Assembly: GCF_903469665.1 (NCBI RefSeq)
Contig: NZ_CAGKLC010000009.1
Coordinates: forward strand, 1 to 64,000
Reading direction: 5' to 3'
Origin: Flavobacterium sp. UGB4466
Lineage (GTDB): Bacteria; Bacteroidota; Bacteroidia; Flavobacteriales; Flavobacteriaceae
DNA: 64,000 nucleotides
Below, in pieces: positions 35,568 through 45,222 of this stretch (positions are counted from its first letter, which is position 1; every line of letters starts with the position of its first letter). The notes beneath the pieces were generated by a model that saw only the letters and a program-made list of their open reading frames with translations, was not told the DNA's origin and made no database searches. The position numbers were made by a program, and so were the translations under genes.

Positions 35568-38027
35568 TTATAATCTCGCATTCAGCTTCACATTAAAAAC
35601 CCTTGAGGTCATATAATTTGGAATTGCATACTGGTTTTTAGAATACACATCGCGAACCCAGGTATTGGTAATCGCATTTTGATTATTGAAAAGATTAAAA
35701 ATTTCAACTCCAACAGACAATTCTTTAAAATTCTTCAACCATTTAGCCTTAGCAACTTTCGTGTTTCCATCTACAAAAACTTTCGCAAAACCAACATCGG
35801 CTCTGCGATAATCATTCAATCTCCTTTGATACAGATATGGATCTGAATAGGCCGGTGCTCCTCCGGGTAAACCGGTATTATAAACCAGATTCAAATACAA
35901 CTTTACACTTGGAATACTTGGCATATAATCCTGAAACAGCATCGCAAATTTCAATCGCTGATCTGTAGGCCTCGCGATATAACCTTTGTTTTCATAGTTT
36001 TCTTCAGTTTTTAAATACCCAAAGCTAATCCATGATTCTGTTCCGGGTACAAACTCGCCATTCAGTCTGAAATCAACTCCTTGCGCGTAAGCTTTTGCAT
36101 TATTATTGGCAACATATCGAATTCTGACATTATCGATCGAATACACATTTACATCCGAAAGCGATTTATAATAAAGTTCTGTAACCCATTTAAAAGGACG
36201 GTTCCACATTTTAAAATTATAATCGTTCCCCAAAACGATATGAACGGATTCCTGCGCTTTCACATTTGGATTTACCACACCATTTAAATCCCTAAGCTCT
36301 CTATAAAAAGGGGGTTGATGGTACAATCCTCCGGAAAGTCGGAAGAGCATGTCCATATCCCAATCCGGTTTTAAAGTAAATTGGGCACGCGGACTGAAAA
36401 CGGTTTGAGTCTTACCTTCAACAGCACCTCCTGAAACATTCCAACTCTGAAAACGAGCTCCCAGATTGTACCAAACCTGACTGGATCCTATTTCTGATTT
36501 TTTATTCCATTGCGCATATCCCGAAAAGCGGTTTATGGTATTAAAATTTGTCGCTCGTACCTCCTGATACGGTAATAACGGCCCCGTATAAGGCTTATAA
36601 GGCTGATTGTTCTTCGGTAAAAAAGCGATAGGTGGATTAATCGAGAATCCAGCCGAATCAATCATCTCCCACTCTACAATTCGATCCCGAATCGATTCAC
36701 GCGTATATTTCAAACCAAATTCCAACTGGCTGTCATTTTTCCATTCTTTAAAACCTTTGATTTCTGCATTGGCAATTAACGCATCCAAATCATTTCGGGC
36801 ATGGCTCAATTGCGAACCTATTCCACGAGTGAAATCAACATTTGAGGTGTCTTCATTCTCTATATTACCCAAACGATATTGTGCGAGAATATCAAAATGC
36901 TCCTGTTCTATGGTATGAAAAAGGGAACCAATTAATTTCAAAGTAAAAGTAGGTGAAGCTTTGTAAGTCGTTTTCAAGGCACCGAAGTAGGTATTGTACT
37001 GATCCCGTTCCCTGCCTTCATAATACACGGCAAGCGCCATCGGTTGATCTATGGTCCCGAATTTTGTCTCACGGGTTAAAGGCTGATACAAATATTTGTT
37101 TTGAGAGATATTCCCTAAAAAGCTCATTTGCCATTTTTTAGAAATATCATAATTAACATTGGTCTGAATATCTGCAAAAGTTGGAGTATAATTCGTTTGC
37201 GTGTCCTGACTATTCACCAACAAGCTATTATTTCTATAACGAACTCCGGTTACAGCCGACCATTTCTTATTTTTAGAAACCGCATCGACCGATATACTTC
37301 CGCCAAGCAAACTGGCTTCAAGCGAAGCGCCAAACTGCGTTGGTTTTCTATAAGTGATGTCTAAAACAGAGGATAATTTATCTCCAAACTTTGCCTGAAA
37401 TCCTCCTGCCGAAAAGTCAACATTCTGCACTAAATCGGTATTGGTAAAACTCAACCCTTCCTGTTGCCCGGAACGAATTAAAAACGGGCGATAGACTTCG
37501 ACTTCGTTCACATACACCAGATTTTCATCATAATTTCCACCCCGAACAGCATATTGTGTACTCAGTTCATTATTGGAATTTACACCTGACAGTGTTTTCA
37601 AAATATTCTCGATTCCGGCATTGGCTCCCGGTATTTTCTTAATAGTAGCGACATCGACATTTGCGATACCCTGAATCCTCTTCTTACTTTTAGAAGAAAC
37701 AAAAACTTCTCCCATTTGTTCTTCGGAACTGCTCATTAAGGGATTAAAAACGAAAATCTCATTTGAGGCTAAATGTACGGTCAGACTCATCATTTTTAAA
37801 GAGACGTGGGTAAAAATCAACGAAATCTTTTTACCTGAAGGCACTATAATTTCATAAAAACCATCTGAATCAGATTGCGAAACATTCCCGGAAGAACTGA
37901 TATTTACTCCAGCCACAGGATGTTGCTGCTCATCCAGAATAACACCTTTTACATGAGCCTTCTGAGCAAATGAAATACTGGTCGTGCATAAAAAAAGGAA
38001 AACGGCTATTAACTTAATTTGATTCAA
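35568..38027 (-). CDS. TonB-dependent receptor with carboxypeptidase-like domain
   Basis: 819 aa: signal peptide (ending SFAQ), carboxypeptidase-regulatory-like beta-sandwich at about 22-105 (VKGVILDEQQHPVAGVNISS), plug domain at about 115-230 (KTLSGVNSNNELSTQYAVRGGNY is the typical plug stretch), then a barrel to the C-terminal RVFNVKLNARL. No SusD partner is adjacent, so it is not a typical glycan-uptake pair. It follows an M23 peptidase by 11 nt on the same strand. The ligand is unknown. Confidence 0.9.
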   Translation of the reverse strand: MNQIKLIAVFLFLCTTSISFAQKAHVKGVILDEQQHPVAGVNISSSGNVSQSDSDGFYEIIVPSGKKISLIFTHVSLKMMSLTVHLASNEIFVFNPLMSSSEEQMGEVFVSSKSKKRIQGIANVDVATIKKIPGANAGIENILKTLSGVNSNNELSTQYAVRGGNYDENLVYVNEVEVYRPFLIRSGQQEGLSFTNTDLVQNVDFSAGGFQAKFGDKLSSVLDITYRKPTQFGASLEASLLGGSISVDAVSKNKKWSAVTGVRYRNNSLLVNSQDTQTNYTPTFADIQTNVNYDISKKWQMSFLGNISQNKYLYQPLTRETKFGTIDQPMALAVYYEGRERDQYNTYFGALKTTYKASPTFTLKLIGSLFHTIEQEHFDILAQYRLGNIENEDTSNVDFTRGIGSQLSHARNDLDALIANAEIKGFKEWKNDSQLEFGLKYTRESIRDRIVEWEMIDSAGFSINPPIAFLPKNNQPYKPYTGPLLPYQEVRATNFNTINRFSGYAQWNKKSEIGSSQVWYNLGARFQSWNVSGGAVEGKTQTVFSPRAQFTLKPDWDMDMLFRLSGGLYHQPPFYRELRDLNGVVNPNVKAQESVHIVLGNDYNFKMWNRPFKWVTELYYKSLSDVNVYSIDNVRIRYVANNNAKAYAQGVDFRLNGEFVPGTESWISFGYLKTEENYENKGYIARPTDQRLKFAMLFQDYMPSIPSVKLYLNLVYNTGLPGGAPAYSDPYLYQRRLNDYRRADVGFAKVFVDGNTKVAKAKWLKNFKELSVGVEIFNLFNNQNAITNTWVRDVYSKNQYAIPNYMTSRVFNVKLNARL

Positions 38028-38038
38028 GTGTTTGGGTT

Positions 38039-39742
38039 TTATTTTTGTTGGCTTCTAAAAAAATGAGTCTCAAAGATAGCAGAATTTCCTACATTATCAA
38101 TCACTTCAATTTTTAAATCATTTGCTCCTTCTGCAAGGAGAGTATCATCAAAAGTATGTGTTATTTTTCTTGATTTACTTTCATATTCAAACAGAATCCA
38201 GTTCCCATTAAGATAACCGTTGTACGATTTGATTCCGGAAGAAGCATCATTAATGGTAAATTCTATCTTTTTAACTCCCGTAATCCACTTGTCCTGAATT
38301 GGTTTTACGATTTTAATGACAGGCGCTATAGTGTCCAGAACTAATCCAAATTGCCCTAATATTTTTGATTTGGCAGTAAAAACATCTCCTTTTCTCACTG
38401 TTCCGTTATAACTGGCAGAGTTTCCGCTAAATCTTCCAATAAAAAGTTTATCCTTCAGGGTTTCCGGAAACGAGCTGTCCTTAATCGTAATGGTAAAATT
38501 GGAGTGTACCGGAACGGTATCGTCGTGAACGTAAATACGATTATTTTTAACATCAAAGTTTAAATTAAAATCATCATAAAAAGTTCCAGCCGGAAAAAAC
38601 ACAGACCCATTGTCTTTTTCAAAATTTGAATCTTTATTGGCTTTAATAAAGTATTTTGAAGTTACTGGCTCCTCTTTGACAATTGGCGTTGCCGTGTCGT
38701 ATTCAACCGGAACAGTAACCGTGCTTAAATTTCCAAAATAATCCGAAACCTCAATTCTATAAGTGGATGCTAAATTAGGTTGGGCCGAAACAATTCCACG
38801 TAAGGAATCAGTCTTAATAATGCTCAACGCATAAGGTGTTTTCATAAAGAGTTTCTGAACCCGCTGACCCGACTTTTTATATTTACCATAATCGATAAAA
38901 GCATTTATGTATCGCATCTCATCGAAGGAATAGGTATTGAATTGATAATTGTAATTTTGATTTCCGTTCAGAAAAGTAGAAACATTAAAAACACCATTTT
39001 TATTAAACGAAACATCATCATAATCTACCGCAGAAATCCCGAAACCAATTCTACCATTGGCTTTTACTTTACCAGCCAGATAAGTCCCGTCTTTCTGCAA
39101 GGCGACATTCAGTAACAAAGGCTGTTTGGACTGATTTACCGTTGCATTATCCATCGGATAAACATACACACTCGAAATACCAGGCTTTTTAGTGTCTTTT
39201 AGATTTTTATCGAAGCCAAAAAATAGGGGATTAATCACAAATTCTGTTTTAGTATCCCGAATTTCAAAATGAAGATGCGGTCCTTCTGATGAACCTGTAT
39301 TGCCGGAAAGTCCAATCAGATCACCTTTTGTAACCGGTAGTTCGTTGGGTTTTGGAAACATTTCAATTTCATAGGCCTTTTCTTTATAATGCGTTTTTGT
39401 CACATAATCCAAAATGGATCCTACCGGAGTTTGCAAATGTCCATATACCGAAGTGTATCCGTTTGGATGTGTAATGTAGATGCATTTACCGTTGCCGAAA
39501 GTCGAAATTTTAATTCTCGACACATATCCGTCAGCAATGGCGTACACCTTTAATCCTTCCCTCTGATTCGTTTTCAAATCAAACCCCGCATGGAAATGAT
39601 TTGGCCTCAACTCCCCGAAATTACCGGAAAGCTGCATGGGAATATCCAGTGGCGGACGAAAATAATCTTTTGGATATTGCGTCTGCGCAAAAATAAACGG
39701 ACTAAAAAGCAGGGCAAGTAACGAAAATCTCATAAGTAACAT
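38039..39742 (-). CDS. M23 family metallopeptidase (LytM/peptidoglycan endopeptidase type)
   Basis: 567 aa with an N-terminal signal peptide, the M23 domain at about 20-170 and a long C-terminal region of beta-rich repeats. Zinc ligands are visible: HFHAGFD (HxxxxxD) and the HLHFE motif in GPHLHFEIRD, so all catalytic features are present. Such enzymes cut peptidoglycan cross-links or glycine-rich peptides. It is the first gene of a pair with a TonB receptor. The start may be one of two ATGs (39742 or 39733). Confidence 0.9.
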   Translation of the reverse strand: MLLMRFSLLALLFSPFIFAQTQYPKDYFRPPLDIPMQLSGNFGELRPNHFHAGFDLKTNQREGLKVYAIADGYVSRIKISTFGNGKCIYITHPNGYTSVYGHLQTPVGSILDYVTKTHYKEKAYEIEMFPKPNELPVTKGDLIGLSGNTGSSEGPHLHFEIRDTKTEFVINPLFFGFDKNLKDTKKPGISSVYVYPMDNATVNQSKQPLLLNVALQKDGTYLAGKVKANGRIGFGISAVDYDDVSFNKNGVFNVSTFLNGNQNYNYQFNTYSFDEMRYINAFIDYGKYKKSGQRVQKLFMKTPYALSIIKTDSLRGIVSAQPNLASTYRIEVSDYFGNLSTVTVPVEYDTATPIVKEEPVTSKYFIKANKDSNFEKDNGSVFFPAGTFYDDFNLNFDVKNNRIYVHDDTVPVHSNFTITIKDSSFPETLKDKLFIGRFSGNSASYNGTVRKGDVFTAKSKILGQFGLVLDTIAPVIKIVKPIQDKWITGVKKIEFTINDASSGIKSYNGYLNGNWILFEYESKSRKITHTFDDTLLAEGANDLKIEVIDNVGNSAIFETHFFRSQQK

Positions 39743-39854
39743 TTTTGCTAAGATAAAAAATTAAGCAGCGAAAACCGAGTATCACGCCACAAAAATACAA
39801 TCGATTGAATTTCATTCGTTTGTTTATTTTTAATGTAAAAAAATCGATAAAAAA

Positions 39855-39884
39855 TTGCATTAATAAAAAGGAATACTAACTTTG
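39855..39884 (+). promoter_or_regulatory. Promoter of the coiled-coil/zapA transcript
   Basis: TTG at 39855-39857, spacer 19 nt, TAACTTTG at 39877-39884. Matches the Bacteroidota consensus exactly. Confidence 0.75.
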
Positions 39885-39912
39885 TAGGATTAAGTAATGA
39901 ATAGGATTTATA

Positions 39913-40203
39913 ATGAGTGTAATTGCCGAAATAATTGATACTCTTGAATATAAAGTCGAAAAGCTTTTTGAGAAATCGAAAGGCTTGGAGCATAATAATC
40001 AGGCTTTACAATTAGAATTAGCCAAAGCTGCGCAAATTATCCAGAAACAATCTGAAGAAATTGAAGCTTTGAAAAGGCAACATGAAACACTTAAGATCGC
40101 CAATTCGTTACTCGGCAGTGACAACAACAAGAGAGAGACAAAGCTTAAAATAAATTCATTAATTCGCGAAATTGACTACTGTATAGCACAGTTATCCGAT
40201 TAA
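39913..40203 (+). CDS. Small coiled-coil protein, ZapB-like by position
   Basis: 96 aa, almost entirely a coiled coil (about residues 10-85; ALQLELAKAAQIIQKQSEEI gives the heptad pattern). It is 10 nt upstream of zapA. ZapB of E. coli is a small coiled-coil partner of ZapA, so a divisome role is inferred. Size and layout resemble ZapB; homology is not shown by sequence alone. Confidence 0.72.
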   Translation: MSVIAEIIDTLEYKVEKLFEKSKGLEHNNQALQLELAKAAQIIQKQSEEIEALKRQHETLKIANSLLGSDNNKRETKLKINSLIREIDYCIAQLSD

Positions 40204-40213
40204 CCAAGACGAC

Positions 40214-40507
40214 ATGGACGGAAAGCTTAAAATTAAAATATCAGTTGCAGACAGAGTTTACCCTTTAACGGTTGAACCTGCTCAGGAAGAAGGACTCAGA
40301 AGTGCTTCTAAAAAAATTGATGCTATGATTAAGCAATTCGAAGAAAGTTACGCGGTTCGTGACAAACAAGATGTTCTGGCGATGTGTGCCCTGCAATTTG
40401 CATCGCAAGTCGAACAAAAACAAATTGACAATGCGATCGATGGAGAAGAAACTATCGAAAGAATTAAAAGATTAAATGCGCTATTAGATCAATATCTCGA
40501 AAATTAA
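40214..40507 (+). CDS. zapA: Cell division protein ZapA
   Basis: 97 aa, the usual size. Begins with the ZapA N-terminal strand pattern LKIKISVADRVYPLTVE, then a helical dimerisation part (LRSASKKIDAMIKQFEES and a C-terminal coil ERIKRLNALLDQYL). It stabilises FtsZ filaments at midcell. It follows the coiled-coil gene by 10 nt, and a 6S-like RNA and RNase Y gene follow. Confidence 0.92.
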   Translation: MDGKLKIKISVADRVYPLTVEPAQEEGLRSASKKIDAMIKQFEESYAVRDKQDVLAMCALQFASQVEQKQIDNAIDGEETIERIKRLNALLDQYLEN

Positions 40508-40532
40508 ACGTTCTTTTACAACAACTAAGATA

Positions 40533-40697
40533 CTGCCTACATTAGTTCACAATTGGTAAACTCAACACTAACAATTTAGAATGAGCAAATCGTCGCTACT
40601 ATAGTATGCCATGCTTCGGCTTGGAAACTTGAACAGTGAGTTAGCTCAAAACTTGTCTTTACGAGTTTATTCAAGCAATTAATGTAGGCTTTTTTTA
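40533..40697 (+). ncRNA. 6S-like RNA (flavobacterial type)
   Basis: A 165-nt stretch closed by a perfect 10-bp stem, GCCTACATTA (40535-40544) with TAATGTAGGC (40680-40689), followed by a T-run terminator. The interior shows a large open bulge with smaller stems, including GCCATGCTTCGGCTTGG-type pairing near 40610. In E. coli ssrS (6S RNA) also follows zapA, supporting homology by position. 6S RNA binds the housekeeping RNA polymerase holoenzyme. Assignment rests on layout and stem; a covariance search was not possible. Confidence 0.78.
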
Positions 40698-40716
40698 TAT
40701 ATAAATTTTTACAAAC

Positions 40717-42279
40717 ATGGACATAATAACGATCATTATTTCAGGTATTATAGGAATTGCGGTAGGTTTTGCAATTGCTAAAATTATCGAAAAAAGCAAT
40801 ATTTCTAACCTCATTAAAAACGCCAAAAAAGAAGCAGCTTCCATTTTAAAAGATGCTAATTTAGAAGCAGAAAATATCAAAAAAGATAAAATTCTTCAGG
40901 CAAAAGAGCGTTTTATCGAACTAAAATCAGAGCACGAACAAGTTATTTTAGCGAGAGACAAAAAAGTAGCGGAGGTTGAAAAAAGAGTACGCGATAAGGA
41001 ATCACAAGTTTCTAACGAACTTTCGAAGGCAAAAAAAGTAAACGACGAGTTTGAATCCAAAACACAGGAATACAACAACAAAATTGACGTTTTAGACAAA
41101 AAACAAACTGAAGTTGACAAATTACACAAAAGTCAATTGCAACAGCTTGAAGTAATCTCAGGACTTTCTGCCGAAGAAGCAAAAGAACAATTAGTAGAAG
41201 GATTAAAAGCCGAAGCTAAAAGCAAAGCAATGTCTCACATTCAGGACACTATCGAAGAGGCAAAACTTACTGCGCAGCAAGAAGCGAAGAAAATTATCAT
41301 CAATACGATCCAGAGAGTTGGAACCGAGGAAGCAGTTGAAAATTGCGTTTCAGTATTCAACATTGAATCTGATGATGTAAAAGGTAGAATCATTGGACGT
41401 GAGGGACGTAACATTAGAGCTCTTGAAGCTGCAACGGGAGTTGAAATCATTGTTGACGACACACCTGAAGCGATCATCCTTTCTTGTTTTGACCCTGTTC
41501 GTAGAGAAATTGCCCGTTTATCTTTGCATAAACTAGTAACAGACGGACGTATTCACCCTGCAAGAATTGAAGAAGTAGTTGCTAAAACAGCGAAACAAAT
41601 TGACGACGAAATTATCGAGGTTGGTAAACGTACTGTTATCGACTTAGGAATTCACGGTTTACATCCTGAATTGATTAAAGTTGTAGGTAGAATGAAATAC
41701 CGTTCTTCTTACGGACAAAACTTATTACAGCACTCCAGAGAAGTTTCTAAACTTTGTGGTATCATGGCTGCCGAATTAGGCTTAAACGTAAAATTAGCCA
41801 AAAGAGCTGGTTTACTTCACGATATTGGTAAAGTTCCGGATACTGAAAGTGATTTACCTCACGCCTTACTAGGTATGCAGTGGGCAGAGAAATATGGCGA
41901 AAAAGAAGAAGTTTGCAACGCTATTGGAGCGCACCACGACGAGATCGAAATGAAATCATTACTTTCTCCGATTGTTCAGGTTTGTGATGCTATTTCAGGT
42001 GCACGACCAGGAGCGAGACGTCAGGTTTTAGATTCATACATTCAGCGTTTGAAAGATCTTGAAGAAGTTGCTTACGGATTTAGCGGTGTGAAAAATGCAT
42101 ACGCAATTCAGGCTGGTAGAGAACTTCGTGTAATTGTAGAAAGCGAAAAAGTTTCTGATGACAATGCTGCGAATTTATCTTTCGAGATTTCACAAAAAAT
42201 CCAAACTGAAATGACTTATCCGGGTCAGGTAAAAGTTACTGTAATTAGAGAAACCAGAGCGGTTAATATTGCAAAGTAA
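40717..42279 (+). CDS. rny: Ribonuclease Y
   Basis: 520 aa: an N-terminal membrane helix (about 3-22), a long coiled coil (about 25-190), a KH RNA-binding domain at about 210-275 ([19 protein letters not shown]) and an HD domain at about 330-430 with [17 protein letters not shown] and LLHDIGK. It starts mRNA decay with an endonucleolytic cut at the membrane. The gene begins 20 nt after the 6S-like RNA and ends at a terminator. Confidence 0.97.
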   Translation: MDIITIIISGIIGIAVGFAIAKIIEKSNISNLIKNAKKEAASILKDANLEAENIKKDKILQAKERFIELKSEHEQVILARDKKVAEVEKRVRDKESQVSNELSKAKKVNDEFESKTQEYNNKIDVLDKKQTEVDKLHKSQLQQLEVISGLSAEEAKEQLVEGLKAEAKSKAMSHIQDTIEEAKLTAQQEAKKIIINTIQRVGTEEAVENCVSVFNIESDDVKGRIIGREGRNIRALEAATGVEIIVDDTPEAIILSCFDPVRREIARLSLHKLVTDGRIHPARIEEVVAKTAKQIDDEIIEVGKRTVIDLGIHGLHPELIKVVGRMKYRSSYGQNLLQHSREVSKLCGIMAAELGLNVKLAKRAGLLHDIGKVPDTESDLPHALLGMQWAEKYGEKEEVCNAIGAHHDEIEMKSLLSPIVQVCDAISGARPGARRQVLDSYIQRLKDLEEVAYGFSGVKNAYAIQAGRELRVIVESEKVSDDNAANLSFEISQKIQTEMTYPGQVKVTVIRETRAVNIAK

Positions 42280-42300
42280 TCTCAATATATTATTCATAAA

Positions 42301-42340
42301 AATAAAGGCTATCTTCTAAAACGGATAGCCTTTATTTTTT
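42301..42340 (+). terminator. Terminator of rny
   Basis: AATAAAGGCTATC ... GATAGCCTTTATT with a T-run after. Confidence 0.9.
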
Positions 42341-42385
42341 ATATCACTACCACTACGGTCTGGTAATTTACACTTAGCTCATCAG

Positions 42386-42480
42386 TCTTCGACTTCGCTC
42401 AGACTGACACTCAAATCTTCGCTCAGACTGATACCCAAATCTTCGCTCAGACTCACATTTTCGACTTCGCTCAGGACGAC
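42386..42480. repeat. Short tandem repeats, CTTCGCTCAGACTGA type
   Basis: Four related units of about 20-30 bp (TCTTCGACTTCGCTCAGACT, then TCTTCGCTCAGACTGATACC, and two shorter forms), between rny and the convergent kinase gene. Irregular spacing and no spacers like CRISPR. Confidence 0.85.
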
Positions 42481-42573
42481 AACCTTGATAAACCGTCCTA
42501 AATATTGATACTAACATTATCAATAAAACTACTGCCATGACTACTGTCACTGCGACTGAGACTGCAACACCCC

Positions 42574-44094
42574 CTAAATATCGTTAAAGATAATTTTAAA
42601 GCTCGTTCCTACTCCCACTGTACTTTCTACTGAAATACTCCCTTTCATTGCCTCGATTTGATTCCTGGTAATATAAAGTCCAATTCCCCTTGCCTCCTGA
42701 TTTTTGTGAAAAGTTTTATACATTCCAAACAACAAATCACCGTACACCGCCAAATCGATTCCCAAACCATTATCCGTAATTTTTAACGACTTGTAACCGT
42801 CCGGTTCGATTGAAAAATCAAAAACAATAACAGGATCTCTGTCCGGATGCGCATACTTTATAGCGTTTGTTGTAAAATTCAGTAAAACACTTTCCAGATA
42901 AGCCGGGTTAAAATTAATTGTCAAATACCTTGGAACATTATTTACAATGGTAACTTTCTTATCCTTGTCATACCCTCTAATCGTTGAAATTGTTTTCTCA
43001 ATGTATTCTGAAAGCTTTAATGGCGCCACAGCAATATTGATATTACTTTGTGTCTTTACAATCTGGGTTAAATTGGCAATCGTATCGTTCAGATCATTAG
43101 AAACAGTTCGCAAATGTTCTAACATTTCGTTTACAGTTTGTTTGTCAACATCCGCGTCAATGAAATCGAGGATCGACTTTATATTTCCGGCCTGCGTATT
43201 CAAATTATGTGAAACGATATGTGAAAAATTCACCAATCGGCTATTTTGATCACTGTACAATTTCATCGTTTTTAAGAGCTCCAACTCTTTCTCTTTTTGT
43301 AAAGAAACATCAGTATGTGTCCCAATCACACGCAATGGCTTTCCATTTTCATCCCTTTCAATCACCTTTCCACGATCCAGAATCCACTTATAATTACCAC
43401 TTGAAGTCATGACACGATGGTAATTTTCGTAATATGGGATCTTATTATCAAAATGCTCCTGTATATCCGAATAGTACTTTGGAAGATCCTCGGGATGCAC
43501 AATCTTATCCCAACGTTCCGGATCATCGAAAATATCAGCGGAATCTAATTCTAAAATTTTTAACGACAATGACGAATAGAAAACCCTATTGGTTACCATA
43601 TCCCAATCCCAAATTCCGGCAGTAGAGGCCTCTAGAGCAAATTGAAAACGCTCTTCAGAAATACGTAGTTTTTCTTCCTTATCTTTCAATTCCGTAATAT
43701 CCGAAACATGTCCAAAAAAGCTAACACACCCGTCAGCGGACTGCTCTGTTTTGGCAGAAACCTTGAACCATCGCATCCCTTTTTTAGGTAAAACAGCTCT
43801 AAATTCAACATTCCAGGGCTTTGCTTCTTTACGTGCTTTGACTAAAGACTGAAAAAACACATCACGATCCTGAGGAAAAATCCGGTCGTAAATGACCAAT
43901 TTAATGTCATTGGTAAACTCTTTTACACTAAGTTCAAAAATATCGTCAGCTGATTTACTAACCAGAGGGAAAGTATACCTGTTTTCGCTGTCCACAACAA
44001 ACTGAAACAGCAGATCCGGCATTTCGGCAAGCAATTTTTTATAAAAATTATTTACCTCTAAGCAATTCTCATTTCCATATAAATCAAAAACCAT
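42574..44094 (-). CDS. PAS-domain sensor histidine kinase
   Basis: 506 aa, cytosolic (no membrane helix). Two PAS domains at about 15-135 and 145-265 (each ending in a PAC-like FFGHVSDITE and IGTHTDVSL), a dimerisation/phosphoacceptor region with His296 in VSHNLNTQ, and a catalytic domain with N-box NFTTNAIKYAHP, G1 ITDNGLGID and G2 ARGIGLYITRNQIE. No response regulator is adjacent. The signal sensed by the PAS domains is unknown. Confidence 0.9.
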   Translation of the reverse strand: MVFDLYGNENCLEVNNFYKKLLAEMPDLLFQFVVDSENRYTFPLVSKSADDIFELSVKEFTNDIKLVIYDRIFPQDRDVFFQSLVKARKEAKPWNVEFRAVLPKKGMRWFKVSAKTEQSADGCVSFFGHVSDITELKDKEEKLRISEERFQFALEASTAGIWDWDMVTNRVFYSSLSLKILELDSADIFDDPERWDKIVHPEDLPKYYSDIQEHFDNKIPYYENYHRVMTSSGNYKWILDRGKVIERDENGKPLRVIGTHTDVSLQKEKELELLKTMKLYSDQNSRLVNFSHIVSHNLNTQAGNIKSILDFIDADVDKQTVNEMLEHLRTVSNDLNDTIANLTQIVKTQSNINIAVAPLKLSEYIEKTISTIRGYDKDKKVTIVNNVPRYLTINFNPAYLESVLLNFTTNAIKYAHPDRDPVIVFDFSIEPDGYKSLKITDNGLGIDLAVYGDLLFGMYKTFHKNQEARGIGLYITRNQIEAMKGSISVESTVGVGTSFKIIFNDI

Positions 44095-44246
44095 ATATCA
44101 CTTATTTATGTAGATTGAAATATTAAAACAATGATCCCAATAGTAAAAAACAAAAGCTGAAACTGGCTCTTTTATTCTCTAATTACCACAAAATATTATA
44201 CAATATATTACTTTTTTGATTTAAAAACGACTTCCGGCTTCAAAAA

Positions 44247-45143
44247 TTACTTCCGTGGATGAAAAGATAACATTACCTCTTTCAAAAAACTCCTGTCTAA
44301 ATGCACATAAATTTCGGTCGTAGTAATCGATTCGTGCCCTAACATCAACTGAATTGATCTTAAGTCGGCACCATTTTCAAGTAAATGAGTTGCAAAAGAA
44401 TGTCTTAATGTATGTGGACTAATACTTTTATGGAGGTTAATTTTTACAGCAAGATCTTTTATAATGGTAAAAATCATGGCGCGTGTAAGCTGATTACCTC
44501 TCCTGTTCAAAAATAAAGTATCTTCACAACCTTTTTTTATTTTAAGATTCACCCGAATCTCCTTCTGATAAATCTGGATGTATTTCTGAGCGAATTTACC
44601 CACCGGAACAAAACGCTCTTTATTTCCTTTTCCGGTAATCTTAACGAACCCTTCTTCAAAAAATAAATCTGAAATTTTTAAAGAAACCAATTCCGAAACC
44701 CTAAGTCCGCAGCCGTACAAAGTTTCTAGCATTGCCCTATTTCGTTCACCTTCATTGGTACTCAGATCAATTGCCGCAATAAGAGAATCAATTTCATCTA
44801 AAGACAGCGTATCGGGCAATTTCCGCCCTGTTTTAGGAGTTTCGATCAGCTCCATCGGATTGTCGTTTCTGTAATCTTCAAAAACCAGATAATTAAAAAA
44901 ACTTTTCAATCCCGAAATAATTCTCGCCTGTGATCGTGGATTGACTTCTTTAGCTACCGCATAAATAAACTGCTGAACCGTTTCGTCATCAATCTTTATG
45001 GGAGAGATCTCTATACTATTAGTTTCCAGAAAAAGACACAAGCGTTCAATGTCAAAACCATAGTTTTCGATCGTGTTTTTAGACAAACCTCTCTCGATGC
45101 GCAAATACGACTGATAATCTTTTATGTAACGGGTCCAATTCAT
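44247..45143 (-). CDS. xerD: Tyrosine recombinase XerD
   Basis: 298 aa from the ATG at 45143; an upstream in-frame ATG at 45161 adds only MFYFVA. With the chosen start the catalytic residues fall at R148, K172, H244, R247, H270 and Y279, the same positions as in E. coli XerD, which strongly supports start and function. It resolves chromosome dimers at dif with XerC. No dif site was sought here. Confidence 0.95.
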   Translation of the reverse strand: MNWTRYIKDYQSYLRIERGLSKNTIENYGFDIERLCLFLETNSIEISPIKIDDETVQQFIYAVAKEVNPRSQARIISGLKSFFNYLVFEDYRNDNPMELIETPKTGRKLPDTLSLDEIDSLIAAIDLSTNEGERNRAMLETLYGCGLRVSELVSLKISDLFFEEGFVKITGKGNKERFVPVGKFAQKYIQIYQKEIRVNLKIKKGCEDTLFLNRRGNQLTRAMIFTIIKDLAVKINLHKSISPHTLRHSFATHLLENGADLRSIQLMLGHESITTTEIYVHLDRSFLKEVMLSFHPRK

Positions 45144-45173
45144 AGCTACAAAGTAAAACATTTTCAGGCATAA

Positions 45174-45199
45174 AAAAACCTTCCGGATTAGGGAAGGTT
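45174..45199 (-). terminator. Terminator of the outer-membrane barrel gene
   Basis: AACCTTCC ... GGAAGGTT hairpin; minus strand reads into a T-run. It lies between the barrel gene and xerD. Confidence 0.85.
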
Positions 45200-45222
45200 A
45201 CAAATTTTATTATTGGATAAAA

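Noticed and set aside
42386-42480. CRISPR array
   Set aside because: Units vary in length and are directly adjacent with no conserved unique spacers.
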